Source: Chloroflexi bacterium HGW-Chloroflexi-10 (lineage in GTDB: Bacteria > Chloroflexota > Anaerolineae > Anaerolineales > Anaerolineaceae). Taken from it: a DNA stretch of 64,000 nt. The stretch covers positions 1 through 64,000 of the forward strand of contig PHBZ01000020.1 in the NCBI GenBank assembly GCA_002840755.1. Direction: 5' to 3'. Below, in pieces: positions 24,062-31,845 of this stretch; positions within the stretch are counted from its first letter, which is position 1; each line of letters starts with the position of its first letter. The notes beneath the pieces are model-generated. The model did not search any database. It was not told the DNA's origin and saw nothing but the letters and a program-made list of their open reading frames with translations. Position numbers and translations under genes: made by a program.

Positions 24062-25129
24062 ATGAACCGGATTTGTTTAAAATGTAATGTCATCTCGCAA
24101 GACTTTAATTTATGGTGCCAGGAAAAATATTGCCCGGCAGAAAATGCAACGGAGATATTTAATAATGGTGAATGGTTTGGCCCCATTGAGATTATTCAGC
24201 CAATAGTGGTTTTACGTTCAGCCATTATTTACCAAGCTCGTCGTGATGAAGAAATAGTCCTGGTAAAAATAGCAAATTCCGGTTGCGAAGAGAAATTACG
24301 GCAGGAATCGTTGGCGTTTTACAAGTTGGCTAAAGCCGGGCAGCATCCGCTCTTACCGGTGCTGCTGCCAGCACACCCGCAATCCACTATAGAACAACAT
24401 CCCTACGGTTGGACCGTGATAGCAGGGCGGGTGAAGTACTATGCAGTATTCCGATTTTCGGAAGGCGAAATTCTTCGTAACTATTTATTAAAAAATCCCC
24501 AACCCTGGTACCAGCATAGTGGATGGATCATATTGAGTATTATCGATGTGGTCTATTATTTGCACCGCGCTGGCAAAATTCACCTTTGTTTGAATCCGGA
24601 CGTGGTTTACCTGCGTTTTGATAAACAGGGGATTCCCCGGCCGTTGTTATTGGATTTGGGGGTTGGGGATTTCAATAAAAACATTCCTGCTATCTGGAAT
24701 GAAAGTTATAATCTGCCGGCATACACAGCGCCAGAAGTATTATCGCCGGATGGCAGTGTCGGTCCTGCTGCGGATGTTTATGGAATTGGCTTACTGTGTT
24801 ATGAGATGTTAAGCGGTCAGCCAGCGTATGAATATCATTTAAAAAAAGATGCTGCTGTTTTTCGTAGTGTGGCTATGGGTAGCTTTAAACCTACCGGACG
24901 GGTAGATTTAAAGGATGTGCCTGCAATTGTTGAAAAAGCCATTCAGCGTCAGCCACAAGCGCGTTACCCGGATGTCCTATCTCTGGCGCAGGCGTTAAAA
25001 CCCTATTTTCCACGTATCCCAGCTGAAAAGAAACCGCGTCGGATCAATTGGAAAATTGTATTCATCATTCTAGGGGCAGCACTGGCAATTTCTTTATTGC
25101 TGATGTTTGCCGTTTCTTTGGTTCCATGA
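24062..25129 (+). CDS. Membrane-anchored protein pseudokinase (EssB-like role proposed)
   Basis: A 355-residue protein. The first about 25 residues hold two Cys pairs (C-L-K-C and C-Q-E-K-Y-C), a possible zinc knuckle. Residues about 40-320 follow a protein kinase fold: V-L-V-K-I (beta3 lysine), helical lobe with H-L-C-L-N-P-D where kinases have H-R-D-x-K-x-x-N (about residue 173), D-L-G where they have D-F-G (about 197), and an A-P-E segment (T-A-P-E-V-L) with the D-V-Y-G-I-G helix. The catalytic aspartate is gone, so I call it a pseudokinase. One transmembrane helix ends the protein (about 331-354). In Firmicutes type VII systems EssB is a membrane protein with a pseudokinase-like domain. 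By position and fold this may be its counterpart, without EssB's extracellular part. Confidence 0.82.
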   Translation: MNRICLKCNVISQDFNLWCQEKYCPAENATEIFNNGEWFGPIEIIQPIVVLRSAIIYQARRDEEIVLVKIANSGCEEKLRQESLAFYKLAKAGQHPLLPVLLPAHPQSTIEQHPYGWTVIAGRVKYYAVFRFSEGEILRNYLLKNPQPWYQHSGWIILSIIDVVYYLHRAGKIHLCLNPDVVYLRFDKQGIPRPLLLDLGVGDFNKNIPAIWNESYNLPAYTAPEVLSPDGSVGPAADVYGIGLLCYEMLSGQPAYEYHLKKDAAVFRSVAMGSFKPTGRVDLKDVPAIVEKAIQRQPQARYPDVLSLAQALKPYFPRIPAEKKPRRINWKIVFIILGAALAISLLLMFAVSLVP

Positions 25130-25144
25130 TCGGGGAGGTGTCTT

Positions 25145-28100
25145 TTGGCTCAAAAAATCTTTATCGATCGTCCACCCCGCATTGAACCCGAACTTCCATC
25201 CGGTATCCGGGAAATTCCCAATCCACCGGATACCGAAGCAAACCCGGGTGAGATTCTGGCTCAGGCTTTTTTGCCAATGGTGATGATTTTTGGTTACATT
25301 ATGGTTTCTTTATTTGGTCAGAGCCGCAATCTTTTTATGATGATCCCCATGTTGCTGTCTGTTGTGGCTTCGGTAGCCTTGGCGATTTTCACCAACAGGG
25401 CAGAGAGTAAGAAGCGCGAGGAGATGAAGGCAACCTACCAGCGGCGTATTAGTGAGCTACGGCGGCAAATGGAAAGCGAACAAGAACAACAGCGCATTTA
25501 TTATTATTACAACTATCCCAACCCGGATATAACCCTGTCCCTTGCAGAGGATATTACCCGCCAGGAATCCGCAAAGCAGGAGGATGTTCGTTCTGGGACG
25601 CGTATTTGGGAACGACGGCCTACAGACCATGATTTTTTGCACCTGCGCTTGGGGATCAGTTCCCGGCCATCCACCGTTGTATATAAAATTGGAGATAACG
25701 AGCAGGTAGAAAATCCATTATTGCGCGAGGCTACTCGTCTGGCTGAGAATTCGCGCTTGCTGTTTGATGTGCCAGTTACTGTACCGCTGCATATGCAGAT
25801 GGATGAACGTGAAAAGAAAAAGGTGGAATCGAAAACCCAGGAACAGGAGGGAGAAGACGAAAAAGCGGTCGAGGTAAAACAATCTACCGTACGCCATTCG
25901 ATTGGAATCACCGGTCAATCACCCGAACTGGTGCATGCATATATACGCACCTTGTTGATTGATTATGCTGCTTTTCACTCCCCCCAGGATACCACCCTGT
26001 ATGTAGCCGGTACCAGTGACATGCGCAACCACTGGCGTTGGGCTTATGCACTGCCACATTGTAAGGAAGCCGACAAAACAGAGACCTTGTGCTTCGAAAG
26101 TGAAGAAAAACCCGGCGAGAATGAAGTAGATCGAATGCGCGTTTTCTGGAAGAACATACGCACGATCATAGAACGCCGGCGAATGCGTTTACAGGATAAA
26201 GAGAACAGCGCCGATGTAAAATTGCCTTTCATGTTGGTGGTGGTAGATGTGCAAACACCTGCTCCGGAATGGTCCTGTTTACGCGATCTGGAAGGCGAAG
26301 CAACCATTTCCACGATTCTATTGGACGGCCAGCAGTTAGGCGCAGCTATTCTTTTTATTACCTCAGATCGCAAAAAAGTACCCTCCAGGGCTATGGCTGT
26401 CATTGAAGTGGATCGCGATGCGCGATCTGTGGAACGGGCGGTATTTCGCTATGCCGAGACCGGTTTTAATACTATTCGGTATGTAGGCAGTACTCTTTTG
26501 GTCAGTACACAAGACAATGCCCGTAGTTTTTCAAAATGTCTGGAACCGCTGGATATCCGCCGCGGATATGGTTCCAGCCTGGCATCTACGGTTACCCTTC
26601 TGGAAATGTTGAATGTCAATACACTTGACCAACTGCAGGAATTGGCGCAAGAAAATTGGCGACGCAGTATGGACCCCGCTTCCGCGGATTGGTTATACAC
26701 TGCTGTTGGTTTGCTTTCCGGTAATGAGCCGCGGGTGTTAACTTTTTCTGCGAAGGCGGATGGGGTGCATGGGTTGATTGCCGGCTCAACAGGGTCCGGA
26801 AAATCTGAATTACTGATGACCATGATCATTGGAATGGCTTTAAATTTCAACCCGGATGTTCTAAACTTTGTTTTGATCGATTATAAAGGTGGAGCGGCTT
26901 TTGAGCCATTCAAACGTCTGCCGCACAAGGTAGATATCGTCACCAACCTGGACCAATCAGCAACAGCGAGGGTATTTGCATCAATTATTGCAGAGCTGGA
27001 CCGGCGCCAAAAGTTGAATACCTATACCAATTCGAAGGATATTGTGCATTATCGTAAGAAAGGGCTCAATCTGGAACCTGGTCGACCGCCTTACCCGCAT
27101 TTATTTATCATCATTGATGAGTTTGCTGAGATGATCTCGGGAAACTCAGAATATAAAGCTCAACTGGAGAGTATTACCCGTTTGGGACGTGCTCTGGGTG
27201 TAACGCTGATCCTGGCTGCCCAGCGCCCAGTGGGAGTAACCGATCAGATGCGTGCTAATATCAAATTCCGTATTTGTTTGCGGGTGGAAACGCCGGATGA
27301 CAGTCGCGAATTGCTGCGGCGCGCGGATGCTGCCTTCCTGCCTCCCGGCATTCCCGGACGAGGATATTTGCAAGTAGGTAATGAAAATATTGAATTAATT
27401 CAAACTGCGTATACTGGTGGGGATTATAAAGGACCGCAGGAGGAAAATATTGCTCCCAATGTGATCTGGTTTGACCGCGCTAAAAAAGGCAGCGGACAGA
27501 AGGCAGCCGAATTACCAAAACTTTATGATGTGATTGTAGAAATGCTGGATGGTATGGCAACGGTCGAATCGCGCCCACAGTGGCGTCCCTGGCCGGAATT
27601 CTTACCTTCACAAACCGGCAGCAATATTCTCAGCCTGGAAACCGCTTTGGATACAGCCTATATGAACGATGAGGATATCGAGTTGCTGCGCAGTGCCGAT
27701 AGTACCAAAATTCAAGGGATGGCTCTCAATGAGCAGGCCAGCGCTTTTTGGGATGCAAACTTTTCTTGGGGGCATCTCGAATGGGGAAAAAACACAATGC
27801 GGCCAATCATTGGTTTGATCGATAACCCATACTTGGCCAGCCAAAAACCATTAATGATCAATTTTCCGATGGGGCATGCCGTTGTATTTGGTGCATCTGG
27901 CCGTGGAAAAACAACATTTATCCGTACCATTATCACTTCATTGGTTCTGACTCATTCCCCAGATGATTTGCATATTTATATCTTGGATTTTGGCGGGCGT
28001 GCACTATCTGTGTTCAGTGATTTGCCGCATGTGGGGGCAATTATCACCTCTGAAGAAGAAGAGCGCGTAATGCGTGTGTTGCGAAAGATCAACGATATCA

Positions 28101-29671
28101 TCGAACAACGCCAAATGCTATTCAGTGAATCCAGAATAAACAATCTGGATTCGTATAATCACAATTTTCCTGATAAGAAATTGCCGGCAATCCTGGTGGT
28201 GGTGGACAATTTTGCCGAATTTCGCGAATACTATGATGGGTTAATGGCACCATTTATCTCATTAGTGCGTGAAGCGCGTGCTTATGGTGTTCATTTCCTG
28301 ATTTCAGCAGACGTGACAAATGCCTTAACCGGCAAATTATTTAACCTGATTACGGAACGTTATACGTTGAAATTGTCCGATCCATCTGAATATTCTAGTG
28401 TGGTGGGACGCGGAGTGCCGGCGGATTTGAGCAGTGTGCCAGGTCGTGGTTTTGTACGTGTAGGCAGTATGCCGCTTGAATTTCAGACAGCTCTTTCCTT
28501 TAAACCGGATGAAAACGACCCGGATAACCTGACGAAGCTCAATCAGATGTCGCAACGCATGCGTGATCTGTATCAGCACCAATGGACAGGTGAGCGGCCA
28601 TCAACAATCGAAACTCTGCCGCTGCGGGTTTCCCTGGAGCGGCTGCTGATTGAAACACCGTCACCCCAATCCCGGCGGTTGAACATGATTCTGGGAATTG
28701 ACGATCGTTCCCTCGCGCCGGCAATCAGTGACATTGAACGCCAAGGTCCACATCTGACCGTGATTGGGCAGCCATTCTCTGGGAAAACAACTACTTTGCG
28801 CTCGATGATATTCTCTCTGGCTTATCACTACTCCCCGGACCAGTTGATGATGATATTGGTCGACTTCTCTCGTAAACTCTGGAAAGCAGGTGAGACTTCA
28901 CTGGCAGATTTGCCTCATGTAGTGGATACAATTTCTGATATAGAGGAGCTGGATGCTTTCCTGGAGAATTTACGGGAAGAATGTTTAGACTTTGATGTGC
29001 ATCCCAAACGACGTAAGATTCTACTGGTCATCGATAATTATGACGCCTTCTCAGAGGAATCCAGTCGCAAGAAAATGACTTTCTTTGAACAAATGGCTGG
29101 GATTGTTCGCAAATATCAGACTGCGGGAGTATATGTCGTGGTGGCGGGTTCTGTGAGCATGATGAGTGCTTCCGATGATTTACGCAAGGTGATTACAGCA
29201 CCAAATTTTGGGATTGCACTGAAAAGCGCAGATGCGGTCAATCGTTTGAATGGAAAATTCCCGCGTAGCCTTGCGGATGTTGAACTGCCCATGGGTCGTG
29301 CTTTTATTGTTCGTTCAGGAATCACCGCCATGTGCCAGTTGGCCACACCTTATAGTAATGATGAAGATATTGAAGGATCGTTGGATGGGTGGGTTCGGAA
29401 TATTCGTAGCCGGTACCCTGGTCAATCTGTAGCATGGCTAAGGGTGCCACCAGCGTCTGAGGAAACAATAGCAGGACCCAGTACGGGTAACCAAACAACT
29501 GGCATGGGTATGGGAACAGATATTTCCGGATATGATATCGCGGAGGTCAGAAAAAAATTAATCGAACAGGGAATGCCCGATTCGTTATTGGACATGCTTT
29601 CGCCCAGCGACCTTATCGAAAATGCCAGAGGGCTGGGTTTGTTGGATGAAGAAAAACCAGGTGAGGAATAA
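25145..29671 (+). CDS. EssC/EccC-type FtsK/SpoIIIE ATPase, motor of the type VII system
   Basis: A 1508-residue membrane ATPase. The TTG start at 25145 is supported by GGGGAGGTG just upstream. Two transmembrane helices (about residues 40-60 and 66-90) precede a DUF/stalk region and three FtsK-like ATPase domains. Walker A motifs are G-S-T-G-S-G-K-S (about 547), G-A-S-G-R-G-K-T (about 916) and G-Q-P-F-S-G-K-T (about 1209). Walker B-like strands are I-I-I-D-E-F-A-E (about 655), V-V-V-D-N-F-A-E and L-V-I-D-N-Y-D-A. The first domain alone keeps the D-E pair, as in EssC/EccC, where it is the active one. The N-terminal FHA domains of Firmicutes EssC are absent; FHA domains occur in neighbouring proteins instead. 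Length and layout fit a T7SS motor that exports the WXG100 proteins encoded upstream. Confidence 0.96.
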   Translation: MAQKIFIDRPPRIEPELPSGIREIPNPPDTEANPGEILAQAFLPMVMIFGYIMVSLFGQSRNLFMMIPMLLSVVASVALAIFTNRAESKKREEMKATYQRRISELRRQMESEQEQQRIYYYYNYPNPDITLSLAEDITRQESAKQEDVRSGTRIWERRPTDHDFLHLRLGISSRPSTVVYKIGDNEQVENPLLREATRLAENSRLLFDVPVTVPLHMQMDEREKKKVESKTQEQEGEDEKAVEVKQSTVRHSIGITGQSPELVHAYIRTLLIDYAAFHSPQDTTLYVAGTSDMRNHWRWAYALPHCKEADKTETLCFESEEKPGENEVDRMRVFWKNIRTIIERRRMRLQDKENSADVKLPFMLVVVDVQTPAPEWSCLRDLEGEATISTILLDGQQLGAAILFITSDRKKVPSRAMAVIEVDRDARSVERAVFRYAETGFNTIRYVGSTLLVSTQDNARSFSKCLEPLDIRRGYGSSLASTVTLLEMLNVNTLDQLQELAQENWRRSMDPASADWLYTAVGLLSGNEPRVLTFSAKADGVHGLIAGSTGSGKSELLMTMIIGMALNFNPDVLNFVLIDYKGGAAFEPFKRLPHKVDIVTNLDQSATARVFASIIAELDRRQKLNTYTNSKDIVHYRKKGLNLEPGRPPYPHLFIIIDEFAEMISGNSEYKAQLESITRLGRALGVTLILAAQRPVGVTDQMRANIKFRICLRVETPDDSRELLRRADAAFLPPGIPGRGYLQVGNENIELIQTAYTGGDYKGPQEENIAPNVIWFDRAKKGSGQKAAELPKLYDVIVEMLDGMATVESRPQWRPWPEFLPSQTGSNILSLETALDTAYMNDEDIELLRSADSTKIQGMALNEQASAFWDANFSWGHLEWGKNTMRPIIGLIDNPYLASQKPLMINFPMGHAVVFGASGRGKTTFIRTIITSLVLTHSPDDLHIYILDFGGRALSVFSDLPHVGAIITSEEEERVMRVLRKINDIIEQRQMLFSESRINNLDSYNHNFPDKKLPAILVVVDNFAEFREYYDGLMAPFISLVREARAYGVHFLISADVTNALTGKLFNLITERYTLKLSDPSEYSSVVGRGVPADLSSVPGRGFVRVGSMPLEFQTALSFKPDENDPDNLTKLNQMSQRMRDLYQHQWTGERPSTIETLPLRVSLERLLIETPSPQSRRLNMILGIDDRSLAPAISDIERQGPHLTVIGQPFSGKTTTLRSMIFSLAYHYSPDQLMMILVDFSRKLWKAGETSLADLPHVVDTISDIEELDAFLENLREECLDFDVHPKRRKILLVIDNYDAFSEESSRKKMTFFEQMAGIVRKYQTAGVYVVVAGSVSMMSASDDLRKVITAPNFGIALKSADAVNRLNGKFPRSLADVELPMGRAFIVRSGITAMCQLATPYSNDEDIEGSLDGWVRNIRSRYPGQSVAWLRVPPASEETIAGPSTGNQTTGMGMGTDISGYDIAEVRKKLIEQGMPDSLLDMLSPSDLIENARGLGLLDEEKPGEE

Positions 29672-29673
29672 TC

Positions 29674-30783
29674 ATGGATGATTATATTGATGTCAAGATC
29701 AATGTTTTTGAACATACCGGGCAGCATGCACGCCTGAAAAAAACGTTAACCGTACGAGGTCTAATCGAGGAAATCTTGAAGGAGTTTGATGACATCGGCG
29801 CAGAAACACCGGAGAAATACGTAATTCAACTAAAAGGAATGGAAAAACCCCTGGATCCTGCAATGAGTCTGGCACAATTAGATATTCAACCGCAAGATCA
29901 ACTTTCACTGGGTTATCTTCATCAGACGATTCGAAAAATGCTTGATCCAAAAGATTTTGCTGTGCTGCGTGAAGAGACCTCGAATTTTTCCTTTGATATC
30001 CAGTGGTATCCGGCTTTGATTGGCAGACCCAGTACAGACGTAAATCATAATATCCTGCTGGCAGCCAATATGCAATTGTTGGCGATGGGATTAACAATTT
30101 CACGCAGGCATGCCCAAATCACTTTTTCCAGAGCGACGTATTTTGTAGAAGCTCTGGCTGATAATAATCCGGTATACCTGAATGGAAAAGAAGTTCTGCT
30201 GAATAAACCAGTAGAAATTCGCTTTGGCGATCGGATATCCCTGGGTCAGCACAAAATCACGTTTAGGTTTGAAAAAAAGAGCTCTGATAAGCCATTGGTG
30301 CAAGAACCCATATCGCAGCCGAGGGAGGATTTTAGTGCGCAATCCATCCGCAGTTCGCAATCTCAACCTGTATCCCAACCCATTTCACCGTCGGTAGCTC
30401 ATATGGTTTCCGAGCCAGTGTCGGCAGTTCCCGTGGATAAAATTAGACCGGTTGCCAATGGAATGGTTCACCCGACCAGCTTGGTTATGGAAAAGACAAT
30501 CAATGTAGCCAATATTGGGGGGAAGATTGCTGTTCAAGCGTATCCTTTCATTTTGGGGCGTGCTATTATATTGTTGTCTAGCGAAACTGAAGTTTCCCGT
30601 CAGCATGCCGAGATTGGGTTTGATGCTAATAAAGGCAGCTATACTTTTAAAGACCTGAATAGCACCAATGGATCAACAGTGAATGGGGTAGTGGTGCAGC
30701 CACAATCCCCGGTTGAATTGCACGGTGGCGATCGTATTGGCCTGGGGCGAATTGTTATTTTACGTTTTGAGGTGACTGAATAA
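29674..30783 (+). CDS. YukD/EsaB ubiquitin-like domain fused to two FHA domains
   Basis: A 369-residue cytosolic protein, 2 bp after the EssC-like gene. Residues about 1-85 have the ubiquitin-like pattern of YukD/EsaB (basic beta strands, helix T-V-R-G-L-I-E-E-I-L, and late L-D-I-Q-P-Q-D-Q-L-S-L). Residues about 105-205 form a first FHA domain with L-I-G-R-P, T-I-S-R-R-H-A-Q-I and a weaker D-N-N-P-V-Y-L-N-G end. After a Ser/Gln/Pro linker, residues about 285-368 form a second FHA domain with I-L-G-R, V-S-R-Q-H-A-E-I and D-L-N-S-T-N-G-S. In Firmicutes YukD/EsaB stands alone and FHA domains sit on EssC. Here they are fused to each other, which supports a shared complex. Confidence 0.88.
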   Translation: MDDYIDVKINVFEHTGQHARLKKTLTVRGLIEEILKEFDDIGAETPEKYVIQLKGMEKPLDPAMSLAQLDIQPQDQLSLGYLHQTIRKMLDPKDFAVLREETSNFSFDIQWYPALIGRPSTDVNHNILLAANMQLLAMGLTISRRHAQITFSRATYFVEALADNNPVYLNGKEVLLNKPVEIRFGDRISLGQHKITFRFEKKSSDKPLVQEPISQPREDFSAQSIRSSQSQPVSQPISPSVAHMVSEPVSAVPVDKIRPVANGMVHPTSLVMEKTINVANIGGKIAVQAYPFILGRAIILLSSETEVSRQHAEIGFDANKGSYTFKDLNSTNGSTVNGVVVQPQSPVELHGGDRIGLGRIVILRFEVTE

Positions 30784-30821
30784 TCTTCAGAATCAATTAG
30801 CGGAGAACAGGAGATATGCCT

Positions 30822-31763
30822 CTATGATGCGGAAATGCTTAGAGGAACGCCTTTTAACGGGTCAAGGTGCAGTCTGATAGCATTTTGCGGGCAATGCTCA
30901 ACACATATTCCGCAGCCCATACACAGGTTCCAATTCACCTGGTTCTGGCCTGTGGAATCAAAATTAAGGGCAGTAAACTGACAAAAATCCTGACATGATC
31001 CGCAGTTTTCGCATAGCTGAAGGTCAATATCGGCGACGTACCCGGATGAAGCCAGCATGGGAATTCCTTTTTGATGAAATTGCATGGCACCGCAGCAACA
31101 TGCGCAGCAGTTGCAAATTGCATAGAAACGGTCCAGCATAGCTTCTTTAAAAAAGGCATGGTGAACGTGACCACGTTGATTCTCTTCTTCTAGAATTTGC
31201 AGCGCTTCCGCCTGAGTAATCCAACGACTCTTTTCGGGGATGTGTTCGGCAATGAAGCTGGCAAAAGGTTCACCAATGATTAAACAAACATCCACCGGAG
31301 TGCAAGGATTCGCTTTCACCACCCGGCAGGGGCAATCCAACGCAATAATATGATCCGGAAATTCCTGCAATATGGCACGTGCCCGTGTATATGGAATAAC
31401 CTGTTCCAGGTCGGAAATACGTATAGGTTCTTTGATACTGACCAGATCGCGAGCTGTTTCCAGTGGAATAGTCTTGCCATGGTATCCATCGGCATGTGTG
31501 TGGCTGGCTTCAGTGAGAGAATGGTGGCTGCGGGGTTGGACACGCGGCGGAAAGAGCCGGCTGAAGATTTTCCATAAAGGAGCTGTTTTCTTGGCCAGGG
31601 GAATATCGCCTTTACCATAGCCAATATAGAGATAAGGCCAACGGGCATATATATAGCCATGCAGAAAATCCCGCAAAGAGTATCCTGGGGTTTCTTTTGC
31701 GGCCTGGTAGAATTTTCGAGTGGAAGACGCGATTAGATGAAAGCGATTGGATTTACCTGGCAT
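30822..31763 (-). CDS. 4Fe-4S dicluster ferredoxin-like protein with extra Cys-rich centre
   Basis: A 313-residue protein convergent with the type VII locus. The C-terminus carries two 4Fe-4S motifs, C-E-N-C-G-S-C-Q-D-F-C and C-M-G-C-G-I-C-V-E-H-C-P, at about residues 250-300. In front of them lie a dense cysteine block C-N-C-C-A-C-C-C (about 215) and an earlier C-P-C-R...C-T-P-V-D-V-C. This order is seen in uncharacterised anaerobic iron-sulfur proteins. It should be cytosolic and move electrons, but the partner is not evident from neighbours. The N-terminal approximately 110 residues are aromatic-rich and unassigned. Confidence 0.85.
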   Translation of the reverse strand: MPGKSNRFHLIASSTRKFYQAAKETPGYSLRDFLHGYIYARWPYLYIGYGKGDIPLAKKTAPLWKIFSRLFPPRVQPRSHHSLTEASHTHADGYHGKTIPLETARDLVSIKEPIRISDLEQVIPYTRARAILQEFPDHIIALDCPCRVVKANPCTPVDVCLIIGEPFASFIAEHIPEKSRWITQAEALQILEEENQRGHVHHAFFKEAMLDRFYAICNCCACCCGAMQFHQKGIPMLASSGYVADIDLQLCENCGSCQDFCQFTALNFDSTGQNQVNWNLCMGCGICVEHCPQNAIRLHLDPLKGVPLSISAS

Positions 31764-31845
31764 AACACCTCATAGTTTATGTAGAAAGGGGGATAGATTT
31801 CAGAAATTGTTATCCCGATTAAAGTAAATTATCCAAACCTTGCAT

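Noticed and set aside
24062..25129. Active Ser/Thr kinase (PknB-like)
   Set aside because: The HRD aspartate is missing and DFG is D-L-G; a pseudokinase fits better.
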